Assembly (NCBI GenBank): GCA_022559845.1
Contig: CM040121.1
Coordinates: forward strand, 350,026,243 to 350,090,242
Reading direction: 5' to 3'
Length of the DNA: 64,000 nt
Source of the DNA: Amorphophallus konjac
Lineage: Eukaryota; Streptophyta; Magnoliopsida; Alismatales; Araceae
Shown: in pieces, positions 44,816 through 56,770 of the stretch
Layout: the number at the start of each line of letters is the position of its first letter
How positions within the stretch are numbered: position 1 is the first letter of the stretch
The notes under the pieces: generated by a model
What the model saw: the letters and a program-made list of their open reading frames with translations, nothing else
Told to the model about the DNA's origin: nothing
Databases searched by the model: none
Made by a program: the position numbers and the translations under genes

Positions 44816-46594
44816 TGTTGTGCCCCTGTGGTCAATTGAGTCATCTTGTGGTCACTTGGGTCATTCGACATCATCCTATGGTCATTTCTATGGTCATTTA
44901 AGTTATTTGATATTCTTAGTTTTGATAATAGCTAAACACTATAAGTCATTATTGTTTTTCACTCTTATATGACTGACATACGTGATGTTTTGTTCATGAC
45001 AGATATGCAAATGAATGGCCAAGGAATGAAGTGGAGATGGCAAAAGTGAAAGCTCAATGATTGCACCCATGCACGCGGATCGACCTGCGCGGTCAGGTCG
45101 CCGGGATCGACCTGCCCGGTCAGGTTGCGGGGGTCAAGGGGGCAGCGCCCCCTGCGAGGGTTTCCGGGGGCGGAGCCCCCAGAACAAAATTTAGAAATGT
45201 TCAAATGATCTAATGCATAAACCAAACCCAAAAATACATGAAATTGATAAGGACATGAGTATCTTGACCTATGGACATGTTTCTTTGGACTAACACTTCA
45301 TTTTTGCAGATATAGGTCTTTCCAGTCGACAAACACACCTTGGCCGGTCGACCAGATTTGCAAGAGCCTAAGAATTCCACGTTTTACAGGTTTTGGTCGA
45401 CCGCCCCTACCTTTCCGGTCAACCGGTTCTCCCAGAGATGAAAAACTCCAGATTTTACAGGTTTCGGTCGACCGCCACTATAGGGCCGGTCGACCGGTTT
45501 TTGCCAGGATCAAAATGTTCTAAGTCCAGTAGGTTCCGGTCGACCGACCCATGAATTCCGGTCGACCGCCAGCCCCGAGGCCTCTGTTGTTGACTTTTGT
45601 TTCAAGCTCGAGGAGAAGTCTTTCTACCCATTTGTTTAACCCCAAAGTCAGCCAATCCCCCATGGATTGTGGATCTGGTCTGGGGGATGTCCAAGGACCA
45701 TTCAAAGTCTATAAAACCAACAAAAGGAGGTTAGAAACCCTAAATGCTTCAAGGGGATTCAAGGGAGGCTGCAAGGGTGTGTTCAAGGGAGAGGAGTTCG
45801 AAGTACTGTAGCCATGAATAGTATTACGAGAAGAAGTTTCATCCATTCTAAGGGATTCAAGTCCAGATCTGAAGCCATCTCAACCTCCAAGGAAGCAAGA
45901 AGCAGTCAAGACTTTCAAAAGGTGATCTAAACTGCATTCTTCATCCCCTTCATCAACTCAAGAAGATCAAAAGGAAGATCGAAGGTACATCCATCGTCTT
46001 CTTCATCAACTAGAAGAGATTCAAGGAAGATCATCTCGCAAGGAAGAAGACACCTTCAAAGCATCCGATTCAAGCTTCTGCAACTCAGACAAGATCTTCT
46101 TTCTTTGAGCATACTCTATATCTTGTTTGAGTGATTTCATATTTGTTATCTTTTTCATTTCATTCAAACGATTAAAACTGAAGATCGTCCCTACCGGTGG
46201 TTAGTAGGAAGGCAATCGGAAGTTATCCGATCTGCGGTGTTGACATCACTACCTGTGGTTAGTAGGAAGGCAATCAGAGGTCTTTCCGATTTGCGGTTCA
46301 GTGTGTGGCACTAGTGGAGCCTCACCGGATTTGGTGAGGGGTGGACGTAGGACTGGGGATTCAGTCCGAACCACCTTAAAATCTTGTGTGTTGTGGTTTG
46401 CTTGTGTGATTGTTTCATTCTAGATGCATGCTTAGGTTCGAATCAATATATTACTTGCTCGTCTTGTCAAGCGAATCATAGTGTTCTTCGATAAGCTAGT
46501 TATATTCCGCTGCAATTTATCTTATCTAGCTATATAGAGGGTTGCATTGAGAAAAGAGGGGCAGATCTATTCACCCCTCCCCTCTAGATCTACA
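44816..46594 (+). mobile_element. Solo LTR of a SIRE-like copia element
   Basis: It starts TGTTGTGCCCCTG and ends CCCTCTAGATCTACA, close to the ends of the copia LTR of this window (which starts TGTTGTGCCCC and has CCCCTCTAGATTGAC near its end). Inside, 46316-46400 matches the reverse complement of the copia LTR around 5020-5090 (the GTGAGGGGTGGACGTAGG block and the GAACCACCTTAAAA block). There is no internal domain, so it is a solo LTR or a single-ended remnant. It lies in the last exon of PMD B', between two copies of a 103-bp repeat. TAGAG at 44806-44810 and 46595-46599 may be its target duplication, but five extra bases (44811-44815) then remain unexplained. Confidence 0.82.
45395..45567. 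repeat. Spaced dyads, GGTCGACCG type, in the solo LTR
   Basis: Three units with 9-base arms and a 12-base loop: 45395-45424 (right arm CGGTCAACC), 45466-45495 and 45538-45567 (both perfect GGTCGACCG/CGGTCGACC). A weaker unit lies at about 45322-45353. The units are about 71-72 bases apart. Each is preceded by a similar TTTTACAGG or GTAGGTT word. Confidence 0.92.
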
Positions 46595-46697
46595 TAGAGG
46601 CGTGAAGCCTCTACTACGTCTGCACGTAAAGCTGCGGCCTCCACACGGGACCGCTCTACGTCCTCCCGCAATCGAGCGATCTCGCCCAATGACGCGG
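46595..46697. repeat. 103-bp direct repeat, right copy
   Basis: It begins immediately after the CA end of the solo LTR and runs into unduplicated PMD B' coding sequence (TCAGCTCGGTCGTC) at 46698. Confidence 0.88.
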
Positions 46698-48604
46698 TCA
46701 GCTCGGTCGTCTGCATACACATTTTTATGGTCAGTTAATTGCATTTCATAATCATAAGCAGAAACAACAGGGAAAGTGTAGTAGTTGCGTACCCTCTCGG
46801 TGAGCGCCACCTCGGCCGCCTTGGCTCGCGCTATCATCCGTGCAAAATCGGCATCCCGCTCAGCTCGGTCCGCCGAGGTCAGTGAGGAGGAAGAGGGAGC
46901 ATCTGCCCCCTGCCGTTGTATCCCCTCAGCTCACTGCATCCACAACTCCAGGTCAGTCACATGCATATAATCATAAACATTTGCATAATTTAAAGAGTTT
47001 TAGGGTTTAGAAACTCACCAGTAGGGCTAGCGCCTGGCGGGCCTCATCACGCTCACGGATCGTCGCGTGGAGGAGCCTCTGTAGCTCTGTGATCCATCCC
47101 TAAGGGTTGATCTGCATTTAGAAAGTTCAAACATCAGTGCATAGGCATATAGGAAGCATAATAGAAAGAACATTTAGGGTTTAGAAGTCGTACCGATCGG
47201 CGGGCACCCCAGAACACCTGGTCCCGGTAGTGTCGGGCGTACGCTGTGTAGTACGCCACGTCGCTCTCTACCCAGGCGGTCACCACTCGCCCACGTGCTA
47301 CCCAGTCGGTGATCTACTCAGCAGCTCGCTCCCTCCAATCCACCACCATCGCTGCTCCCCGCGGGTGCCGGCTGACGCGCTCCCCTGGCGTTGGAAACTC
47401 CACCGTTGGCTATGGGACGCCGGTCATCCTCATCACCAACCTGTAGTGTAGTGGCTCCACTACGTTCATGTAGTGAAGCCACACGTCGCCTCCAGAGAAG
47501 GCAAGGGTCCCTGCCACCCACGGCTGACCCTCGTGCCCCTCCTCTACGTAAGGAGTCCACCGTACCTGTCAAGATAGAAAGTCGCATCAGCATCATCATC
47601 ATAAAGAACTGCATTTAATTGAAGAGTCTATGTTTAGAGTCGTATCGAGGTGTACGGTAGAGTGTCCATGTCATCCTGGAGCTCCCGGACCTGTCTCCGG
47701 AGACCTCCGCTCTCCTGAGGTGCGGTCCATCTCCTGGCAATAGGCAGTCGGTCTGGGTGGGTCTCCTCGCCTTGCTTGAGCCCGCGTAGGTACACGTAGG
47801 CCCATACCTGCATTGCATTTCAAAAAGAGTCAGCATATAGCAGTCATAGGAGTCCTGTAGCTAAGTGCATAGTAGGAGTCAGAGTCGTACCTGGAGTGGA
47901 GGGGAGAAGCCCCCAAGCATCATCCGTCGGGACGTCAAGCTCAGAGTGTTAAATAGAAATGCGAGGACAGCAACTCCCCACGCGTGATCGCCCACGTGGT
48001 CAAGGTCCCTGAGTAGCGGTAGAAAGTGGCAACTGATGACGTCCCCTCGCGTCGCGAAAAGAAGTCGGCCGAACAATAGTGTCAAGAACCGCCGCAGTAC
48101 TCGGTCTGCCTCCGGTCCTTCCTCCACTGCAACCTGTGGTCTGGCTCGCTCCACGAGTCACTCAAGATGCTACTCGGGAAGCTCTCCTGTCGTGATCCCC
48201 GCCCGTCGTAGCCCCATGTTGTCCTGAAGTGTCGCCCGAGTCAGGGTGGTGGACTGCTGCTCGGGGTGCAGCAAGTCCAGTCCCAGAAGCTCCTGGGCCA
48301 TCTCCCGGTAGTCGGGGTACGTACTCCCGCTGACCGGTGACCCATGCACGCGAAGGCCAGTAAGTCGGGCCACGTCCTCAAGCGTGGGGACCATGTGTCC
48401 CCACGGAAAGAGAAATGTGCAACTCACTGGGTCCCAGCGGTCGTGCAGAGCGTAGAGTAACGGTGTGTCAAACCTACTGGCCTTCATGCTCAGAAACTCT
48501 GAGAATCCCATGACTCTCAGCCTCTCACGCTGGAAGTCGGGCAGCGCAAGGTACACTACCCAAACCTGCAACCATGAGATCGGGGTCCTACGCTTTCCCT
48601 GCAT

Positions 48605-49159
48605 ACATTTAGATTAATTGCATTTTAGTTTAGAATTTTGTATTTAGTTCAATAATTCACTCTCTGCCCTCTAAACGGTCACTCATGGACCGCTTCCTAT
48701 CCAACAGTTGTCTCCCAACCGCTTCAATAAGTCCCACGGTTCCCCCTGGACCGTCTTTCTACCTAATGATTCCGCCTAAAATGGACCATGCAGGGCCGTT
48801 CTGCATTTCACGGTTTGAGTCCAGCCGTTCTATTTCTAGGTGTTCCAGGTTTTGAGCGGATCAGGTAGGTCCGTCCTAAGTTCCATGGTCTGATGGAGAC
48901 CGTTCTGTTTTCAACGTTTCGCATTCTAAGCGGAACAACATGGACAGCCCTACCTTTAGACGATTTACATGGGACCGTTCTGTGATGTCGGTTCGTATTC
49001 TTTGAGCGGCCACCCACGGGCTGTGTGTTCTTTGAGTGGTTCTATGTGAACCGCATTGTTTTGTTAGGCGGTCACTGTAGGACCGCGCTATTACCGTCGT
49101 CTCTGATGATGGGGAAACCTCTCCCCACCTCCATTTATGGCCCAAGTGGCCTTACATGA
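48605..49159. other. Intron 1 of PMD B', right of exon 2, rich in GGTC/GACC dyads
   Basis: Many units, for example GGTCTGATGGAGACC (48889-48903), GGTTCTATGTGAACC (49038-49052) and the perfect GCGGTCACTGTAGGACCGC (49068-49086). They follow one another at roughly 30-40-base intervals. Bases 49155-49159 (CATGA) are the left target copy of the chromovirus. Confidence 0.75.
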
Positions 49160-50710
49160 TGTCACGCCCCGAGCGCGGAAGGAACCCAGAAAAAATGTGA
49201 CGAGTTTATATCAATCATGTCAATCAGAGCAAGTAGAATTTCGACATCAAAACAGAGTGCGCAATAATAAAAGAATTTTAAAACTCAACCAAGTACTGAT
49301 ACCATTGATAGCAACTTAATCCATTAAACAAAGTCACATAACTCCAAGACTTAACAATTCTAATCAGGCCCACAAGCCTTAAATGTTACAACTTTTGAAA
49401 TAACAAAAGATCTAACGACAAGACTCCAAGGAATAAACTAAGGATGACTCGACACGATAAGGTGTAGTAGCATGACGCTTGCAGATTCTACGCTCGTCAC
49501 TCTTGCTCCTGCCCATCCGAGTCTGAGTCAGGGTCCGTATTACCTGAAAAGTTTGGGGAAAAGAACTTGATGAGCGAACGCTCAGTAGGAATTATATCTC
49601 AAGAACTAGCAAATTGGTTTAAGTAATTACCTTTTCTAAATGAAAATGCAAGTCTAGTATGTCAATCATGTAAAATAGAATGCTATGGAATTGAACATGA
49701 TAACGAGAAGAAATAACATGTACTGTCGATCCAAGATAGGGAATTTCAAGTATTCAAGATTTCAAGTATTTGAACAAGTACCGAGTATATCAATAAAGTT
49801 TTTTCATGTCATGAGATAATGGCTATTAACAAGCAAGTACTTTACCCATTTCGGGCCACGCAAGTCGTGTCAAGTCAATCAAGTCAAGCACGGGAGAGAG
49901 AGAGAGAGAGATAGTGGAGTGTCGTAGATTCAAGCAAGTACTTCGGTGCAATGCCACACCGTGATCAATATAACTCCCATGGGCACAAATACTTTTGGGT
50001 GCTCCTCCCAGGACCAGATCGGGCCCTATATGCGCGGACATTGTTACATGTAATATCTAGACAACCACTTCAGTGATAGCCATGGAATTCCAAGAACAAA
50101 CTCATGTAGGAGATCAAGGTAGATTCGTGGATAGGTTCCACAGAATTCAAGGAAGAACATTAGATGGACAATGATAAAACCAACGAGAACCATAACATGT
50201 CAATAACCTGGGTAGAATCGGTACCTTAACTAGGTAGCCGTGATAACTTGAGTGGATGACTAAACCCGTCACCAATCAAGGGACATGAATCAAGCTAAGA
50301 GATTGACCCCATCTATAAGGGACTCAATCTAAGATATCGCCTAGTGGAATATCATCATTCCACCGGCTAGGATTATTCTCTCATGGACCAAGATGGCACC
50401 ATGAGAGGGCCGGTTTACCACATGACGTGGTAATCAAAAAGGTACAAGGTGTTTAAGGTACAACCAGCTCAGTCGGCATTGAGGGAATCTAAGGCTACGA
50501 GGAGACTTACGGAGGTCCCAATGACTAACTTGTCAGTCCAAAGGAACGGAATGTCCAATGGAGGGCTTGTACGTCATCGAGAGTTGAATGGTAATCGATA
50601 AAATACTGAAAAACGTGGGACTATACTCACGGACTGGAATATAGTGCCATATATATATATATATATAAATCCACGGTTACACGAAAACATGAAAAATCAA
50701 AAAACAGGGA

Positions 50711-51195
50711 ATTGGCGCCTTAGCCAAAGTCACCAATTCAGTAAGTAGCGCCCTGGTCAGGGGCGCTATTTCACAAAATGAAGACTCTGTACTGAGTCGT
50801 CAATTTCAGTTTAGATATATGCATTAATATATATTCGGATTTTTCAGGATTTTTTTTTATAGCGACTTGGTCACCGTCACCTTCTATGCATATAGCGCCC
50901 TAGATAAGGTCGCCATTTGTAAATAAACGACGGGGTGAAAGTCGTCATTTTCCTTTTAATCAAATTTGGATTATGAACAGTAGCATTTTTATCGATATAC
51001 AAATTCTATGACAACAAGTATATGGACAGGTCAAGAAAAATAGCAGGATTTCAAAACTATGATCATGCATTAAATCAGATAATTGGCTACATATATATTA
51101 AATTTTTAACATGTGTAATTATTAAATCAAATGGGAATTGACGACCGCGCATGGGGTCGTCAAAAAGAAATAGCACCCTAGGAAGGGTCGCTATT
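50711..51195. repeat. Spaced dyads in the chromovirus LTR
   Basis: AGCGCCC / GGGCGCT with a 7-base loop (50747-50767); GACTC / GAGTC near 50785-50800; ACGAC / GTCGT near 50927-50945; GACGACC / GGTCGTC with an 8-base loop (51140-51161); AGCACCC / GGGTCGCT (51172-51192). The counterparts at 58318-58560 and 58750-58805 differ in single bases. Word and geometry resemble the Tat-1 dyads although the two elements are of different lineages. Confidence 0.85.
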
Positions 51196-51950
51196 TACTG
51201 TAAAATTACAGAACTTCAACGGAACACAGCGATAACTATATGCATGGTATATATGATTTTAATCTATCATATTGGCTTCGTTACTTGAGAAAAAACCTAC
51301 AATCATGAATTAACTTTGTTTGGGATACGTAACTTGAGAAGACCTACCTTTAGGAAGATCGGAACGATAAATAGGATGAAGACTTTGTATGCTGTTATGG
51401 TACTCTGTTTCAAACAGAGCAATCGTAGGAGGAAGAAGATGATGGAGGTTCCCCCTTCTCACGTCTGCCAACAGGAATAAGAAGAGGAAGATGCTTGCCC
51501 CTTCACGTTGCAGTCAGTAGGAAGAAGAGGAAGAAGAAGTGGAAGAAGCCTTCTTCACTTGTAATCACAGTAGGAGGAAGATGGACGCAGCAGGATGAAG
51601 ACGCAGCTGGAGGAAGACGCCCACCCTTCGAACGTAGCAATTAGCTTTGGTACGTTCGACGGGGCATGCTTATATATTGGTGTATGGGGATTTCCATTGG
51701 TTTGAAGGCTACTAATGGAAGGTTTAATGACTACCCATGGTTTGCCAACACCCAACTATTTTAACAGCCACTTGCCCTAGTTGGTGTAAAAACCCTAAGG
51801 TGACATGCACGTCGAACATGCATATGGGTTGGGCTTTTTGACATACGTACTTTGTGGGTGGTTTGGTTTAAAAATGGGCAAAGCTTATATAAGTTTTTAG
51901 CCCATGCTTAATTGTAAGTGTTATGGCTTTATACAAGGGGTTGGTTTCTC

Positions 51951-51952
<2 letters not shown>

Positions 51953-51987
<35 letters not shown>
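51953..51987. repeat. TA microsatellite in the chromovirus 3' LTR
   Basis: A pure TA run of about 17 units. The other LTR has a shorter, interrupted run at 59562-59583, which accounts for much of the length difference between the LTRs. Confidence 0.9.
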
Positions 51988-51989
<2 letters not shown>

Positions 51990-52159
51990 GTTTCGGGCTT
52001 TTCATTAGTTAATGGGTTCTTGTTTACATGTGTGTGTAAAATGTGTTAAAGCCCATAAAATGCATAAATATACATATGGCCTGATTATTTTTATCCTTTT
52101 TCCACATGTATAATTCATTTAGAACATATTTATTCCTTATTTTTATTCGGGGTCTTACA

Positions 52160-52177
52160 CCCTCCCCCACTTAAAAG
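52160..52177 (-). other. Polypurine tract of the chromovirus
   Basis: The minus strand reads CTTTTAAGTGGGGGAGGG directly before the TGTAAGACC of the 3' LTR, after the phrase ACCAAATT, the usual chromovirus 3' end. Confidence 0.88.
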
Positions 52178-52238
52178 AATTTGGTCCCCAAATTTAATTA
52201 CGTGAATGGAGACATGGAGGGTATATAGTACTTACAGT

Positions 52239-55200
52239 CTAGAATAATTCTGGATATCTCCTTTGCATAGATTCCTCAGTTTCTCATGTAGCTTCTTGTT
52301 CCAAGCATTTGTTCCACTGCACTTTTACCATGGGAATGGTTTTGTTTCTTAAGACTCGGACCTCTCGATCAAGAATCTTCACTGGCTTTTGTTCATAAGT
52401 GAGGTCCCTTTGAATCACTAAGTTACTATGATCAATGACGTGGAAAGGGTCGTGCACATATTTCTTCAGCATGGAAATGTGGAACATGTTGTGCACTTCC
52501 GACAGTTGTGGAGGCAAAGCGATGTGATAAGCTACCTCGCCAACTCTTTCCAGTACTTCGAATGGACCAATGAACCTTGGTGTAAGCTTGCCTTTAACTC
52601 CGAACCTTCTTATACCTCGACCGGGTGAGACCTTGAGGTAAACATGGTCTCCAACTTGGAACTCTAATTCCCTTCTTCTAATATCTGCATAAGATTTCTG
52701 CCTGGATTGTGCTACTTTGAGTCTCTCTCGGATAAGTTCAACCTTTTTTGTTGTGTTTCTTACCATATCTGGGCCTAGTAGTTGCTTCTCGCCAACTTCA
52801 TCCCAGCATATAGGAGATCGGCAACTCCTGCCGTACAACGCTTCAAATGGAGCCATCTGTATACTGGCTTGATAGCTGTTGTTATATGCGAACTCGGCCA
52901 GGGGCAAATGATCATGCCAGCCTCTGCTAATGTCAATAATACAAGCCCGTAACATGTCTTCAACTATTTGGTTTGTTCTTTCGGTCTGACCATCAGTCTA
53001 GGGATGGAAAGCAGTGCTGAAGTTGAGCTTCGTCCCCAAAGAGTGTTGTATACTCTTCCAGAAATGAGAAGTGAAGCGAGGGTCTCGGTCAAACACGATC
53101 GATGTTGGGACTCCATGCAATCTTACGATCTCCTTAATATACAATGCGGCTAAAACATCAACTGACCATCGACTTTTAATTGGCAAGAAATGCGCCGATT
53201 TGGTCAGTCTGTCAATGATTACCCAAATACCGTCATGTCCGCCCCTAGATTTAGGTAATCCCAAGATGAAATCCATACCAACTCCTTCCCATTTCCATTT
53301 GGGAATATCAAGGGGGTGTAACTTTCCGGCGGGTCTTTGGTGTTCCGCTTTTACTTGTTGGCACGTGAGTCAGCGAGACACAAAGTCCGCCACCTCCCTC
53401 TTCATGTTCGGCCACCAGAAAGTTCTTTTTAAATCTTTGTACATCTTAGTTGCTCCAGGATGAATGGTATACCTAGAGCGGTGAGCTTCATCTAGAATTT
53501 TCCTTTTCAACTTAGGGCAGTTTGGGACACATGTCCTTTCCTGAAACATTAGTCTTCCATCAACTGCCAGCTTGAACCCGGTTCTTTGATCTAGTTTCTC
53601 CCTGATTTCAATCATTCCAGGATCTTCATCTTGTAACTTCTTGATTTCGGATAGCAAGTCCGGATGCACACTCATGTGAGAGAGAGTAATACACCAGTCT
53701 TTCTGGTCCGTGCTTATATTTAATCTGGATAATTCCTCTAATAGTTTCTATTCCCGTATCATACAGCTGGCTATAAGGGCTCTCGGCTTTCGACTCAAGG
53801 CATCAGCTACCGAATTCCCTTTACCGGGGTGATACTGAATAGTGAAATCGAAGTCTTTTAAATATTCCAGCCATCGACGTTGCCTCATATTAAGCTCCTT
53901 CTGAGAGAATAGATATTTGAGGCTCTTATGATCGAAGAACACTGTGAATTGCTCTCTGTAGAGATAGTGTCTCCAGATCTTTAGTGCAAATACTACCGCG
54001 GCCAACTCCAAGTCATGCACCGGGTAGTTTTCTTCATGCTTCTTCAACTGACTAGAAGAGTATGCAATAACTCTTCCATGTTGCATTAATACACAACCGA
54101 GGCCAATACCGAAATCATCGGTATATACCTCGTACTTCTCTCCTTCAATAGGAAGGGCCAAGACCGGAGCAGTGGTCAAATGGTCCTTCAATGTGTGGAA
54201 GCTTCGTTCACATTCCTCATTCCACTCGTATGGCACTTCCTTGCGGGTCAGCCTAGTGAGTGGTACGGCAATCTTCGAGAAGTTTTTAATAAAACGCCGG
54301 TAATAACCAGCAAGGCCAAGGAAACTCCTAATTTCTGTTGCATTTGTCGGTTGTTCCCAGTTCTTTACCGCTTCGACCTTTGCGGGGTCCACTGAGATTC
54401 CATCCTTTGAAATTACGTGTCCTAAGAAGGACACTTCTTCCAGCCAAAACTCACATTTGTTAAATTTGGCATATAATTGATTGTCCCTCAATATTTGTAG
54501 TGTTATCCTCAAATGTTCTTCGTGCTCCTTCTCCGACTTTGAATATATCAAAATATCATCAATGAATACCACTATGAATTTATCCAGGTGTGGTCTAAAG
54601 ATACTATTCATCAGCTACATAAAAGCTGCAGGGGCATTCGTTCGTCCAAATGGCATAACAGTAAATTCATAGTGCCCGTACCTGCTTCGGAATGCAGTTT
54701 TATGAATATCCTTGTCCTTGATCCTCAATTGGTGATAACACGATCGAAGGTCAATTTTTGATAAATGCTTTGCTCCAGAAATCTGATCGAAGAGTTCATC
54801 AATCCTCGGCAGTGGATATTTATTCTTGATGGTGAGGTGGTTCAGCTGTCGATAATCGATGCACAGCCTCATCGATCCATCCTTCTTCTTGACGAATAGT
54901 ACTGGTGCTCCCCATGGCGAAGTACTTGGTCTAATGAAACCCTTCTTTAATAATTCCATCAGCTGCTCCTTTAATTCCGTTAATTCTGCGGGGGACATTC
55001 TATAGGGTGCCTTGGATACAGGTCCGGCACCAGGAACAAGGTCTATGGTGAAAGAGACTTCTCTCTCTGGTGGCAAACCAGGTAAATCTTCTAGGAAAAC
55101 ATCGGGAAACTCCCGAGCTACTTGAATGTTATCTAATCTGGCAACCTTAGCTTCCGTGGCAGTTACAAACGCTAAGAATGCCTCGCATCCTTTGTTGATA

Positions 55201-56600
55201 AACTTATGGGCTCGAAGAGCAGAGATGACTGGTGATCTCTTCCGGGGAGTAATGTAAGTTAACTCCGGGTAATCCACAAAAGTTACTTTCCCATTTAGGC
55301 AGTCTACGGTTGCCCGATGGGTGGATAGCCAATCGGCACCTAGAATGACATCATACCCTTGTAGGTCTAAACATATCATGTCGGCAGGTAGATTGTGGCC
55401 TTTAACCATGTCTTTACAGTTTGGGTAATGGAAAGTGACATCAGACTCATTACCTAACGGGGTAGAAATCACTAAGTCTATCCATTTAGGTTCTATAGAG
55501 AACGAAGCAGCAAATTTCTTTGAAATAAAAGAATGTGTGGCGCCAGTATCAAACAGTACTTGAGCAGATTTAGAGCAGACAGATAAAATACCTTCCACCA
55601 ACCCACCCTCGGTTGGTTCCGTCTCTTGGAGAGCTTGTAGTCATCCTTGCTTCTTTACCGGACGCTTCTCTTCCTTTGTCTCCGGCTCACTTTGCTCGTT
55701 CATCATTGGACAGTCAGGAATACGGTGTTCCTGACTCCCAAAATGAAGGCATGCTCCGAGCCTTCTCCAGCATTCCGCAGCCTGATGACCCGGCTTGTCA
55801 CAATATTTACAATTCTCCTTTGGCGGTGCCGTGATGGAGAAAGGTTTTTTATTGCCCTTCTTGAATTTCTTCTCCTTGGAGGGTTCGCCTCCATTATTGG
55901 TCCGCTTCTTGAAAGAAGGTTTAAAAGTATTGGGGCTCGTGACATTCTCCCTTTTATCCTTACCACGGATTTTGTCAGACAACTTTGTGGCATCTTCTAG
56001 CAGTTGGGAACGACGCACCATCTCCGAGTACACTTGGATATCCAAGGGAGCGAGCTGAGTGATATATTGGGGTCGTAACCCATTCAAGAACCTTCTTGCC
56101 TTCATCTTTTCCGTGCATACTAAGTGTGGTGCATATCTAGATAACCTAGAGAACTGGGCTTCGTAGTTGGCCACCGACAGGGATCGTTGCTTCAAGGCAG
56201 CAAATTCTGCGGCCTTTTTCTCCTGAACACGGTCGGAGAAATACTTGCTATTGAAGTGCTCGACAAATTCGACCCAAGTAACATGATCTTCGAGCAAGGT
56301 GGCCTCGACGGACTCCTACCAAGCACGGGCATCCCGTTCCAGTTGGAACGTGGCCAGAAGCACCTTTTCACCATCCGCGCATTACATGACGCGGAACATT
56401 CGCTCGATCTCCTTTATCCAATTCTCCTCATCATCGGGGTTCGATGAACCTGCAAATCTCGTAGGGTTGAGATTTCTAAAACTCCGATGGAGGTCGCCAG
56501 CTCCATGATGCGCCCCACCTTGAGCCACCTATTGTAAGGCCTGGGTCAGGCCCTGAATAGTTCGTTGCATCTCACGCCATTGTGCGCGTTCAGCAGCCAT
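52239..56600 (-). pseudogene. Chromovirus gag-pol, one frame with nine stops
   Basis: A single minus-strand frame from ATG 56600 to TAG 52239-52241 spans 1454 codons. In order: gag core (HFNSKYFSDRVQEKKAAEF), zinc knuckle CKYCDKPGHQAAEC, protease [12 protein letters not shown] (about 55560), RT with LCIDYRQLN and [11 protein letters not shown] (about 54580), RNase H ([20 protein letters not shown]), integrase zinc-binding part (IHPGATKMYKDL...LTCQQVK), the catalytic Asp in [10 protein letters not shown], Asp in DRDPRFTS and Glu in GQTERTNQ, then a C-terminal block VKVQWNKC like a chromodomain. Stops: 56529, 56382, 56316, 55641, 54615, 53748, 53370, 52998 and 52284 (lowest base of each). Most are explained by C-to-T or G-to-A changes. 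I saw no frameshift. Confidence 0.92.
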
Positions 56601-56746
56601 AGTCCTACAAGGAGTTAACCTTAATTAGTTTCATGTTGAAATTTATAGCCGGATGCCCTACAAGGACTTATACCCACGGCACTACCCCTCCTCACAGTTT
56701 GGGGATAGACCTAACCTTGGACTTGGGTTTCCTAGGAATTTGAAAT

Positions 56747-56763
56747 CCTAGGCTCTGATATCA
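56747..56763 (-). other. Primer binding site of the chromovirus (tRNA-iMet-like)
   Basis: The minus strand reads TGATATCAGAGCCTAGG, one change from the initiator Met complement TGGTATCAGAGCC, seven bases inside the LTR. Confidence 0.8.
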
Positions 56764-56770
56764 CAAAAAC

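Larger units (their letters stand above)
44231..48598 (-). pseudogene. PMD B' exons 2 to 7: decayed antisense PMD gene of Tat-2
   Basis: Homologue of PMD B with the same exon plan. Minus-strand exons: 48598-47891, about 47820-47646, 47565-47194, 47111-47019, 46933-46793, then a last coiled-coil exon from 46718 that is interrupted by an LTR (44816-46594) and ends at 44231. Exon 2 keeps the PMD words FPWGHMVPTLEDVARLTGLR and DVISCHFLPLLRDLDHVG. Stops lie in exon 2 (48170-48172 and four codons further), twice in exon 4, once in exon 5, at the first codon of exon 6, and three times in the last exon. The donor of exon 3 reads AT instead of GT (47645). Several stops are C-to-T changes of Gln or Arg codons. 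Exon 1 lies at 59865-60107, beyond the chromovirus. Confidence 0.8.
49160..52159 (-). repeat. 3' LTR of the chromovirus
   Basis: 3000 bp, aligned with 56771-59754. On the minus strand it runs TGTAAGACCCCG...GTGACA. A TATA-like TATATAAGC lies near 51667-51677 (minus). It contains a GA run (49897-49912), a TA run (50647-50668) and a longer TA run at about 51953-51987 that is shorter in the other LTR. Confidence 0.92.
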
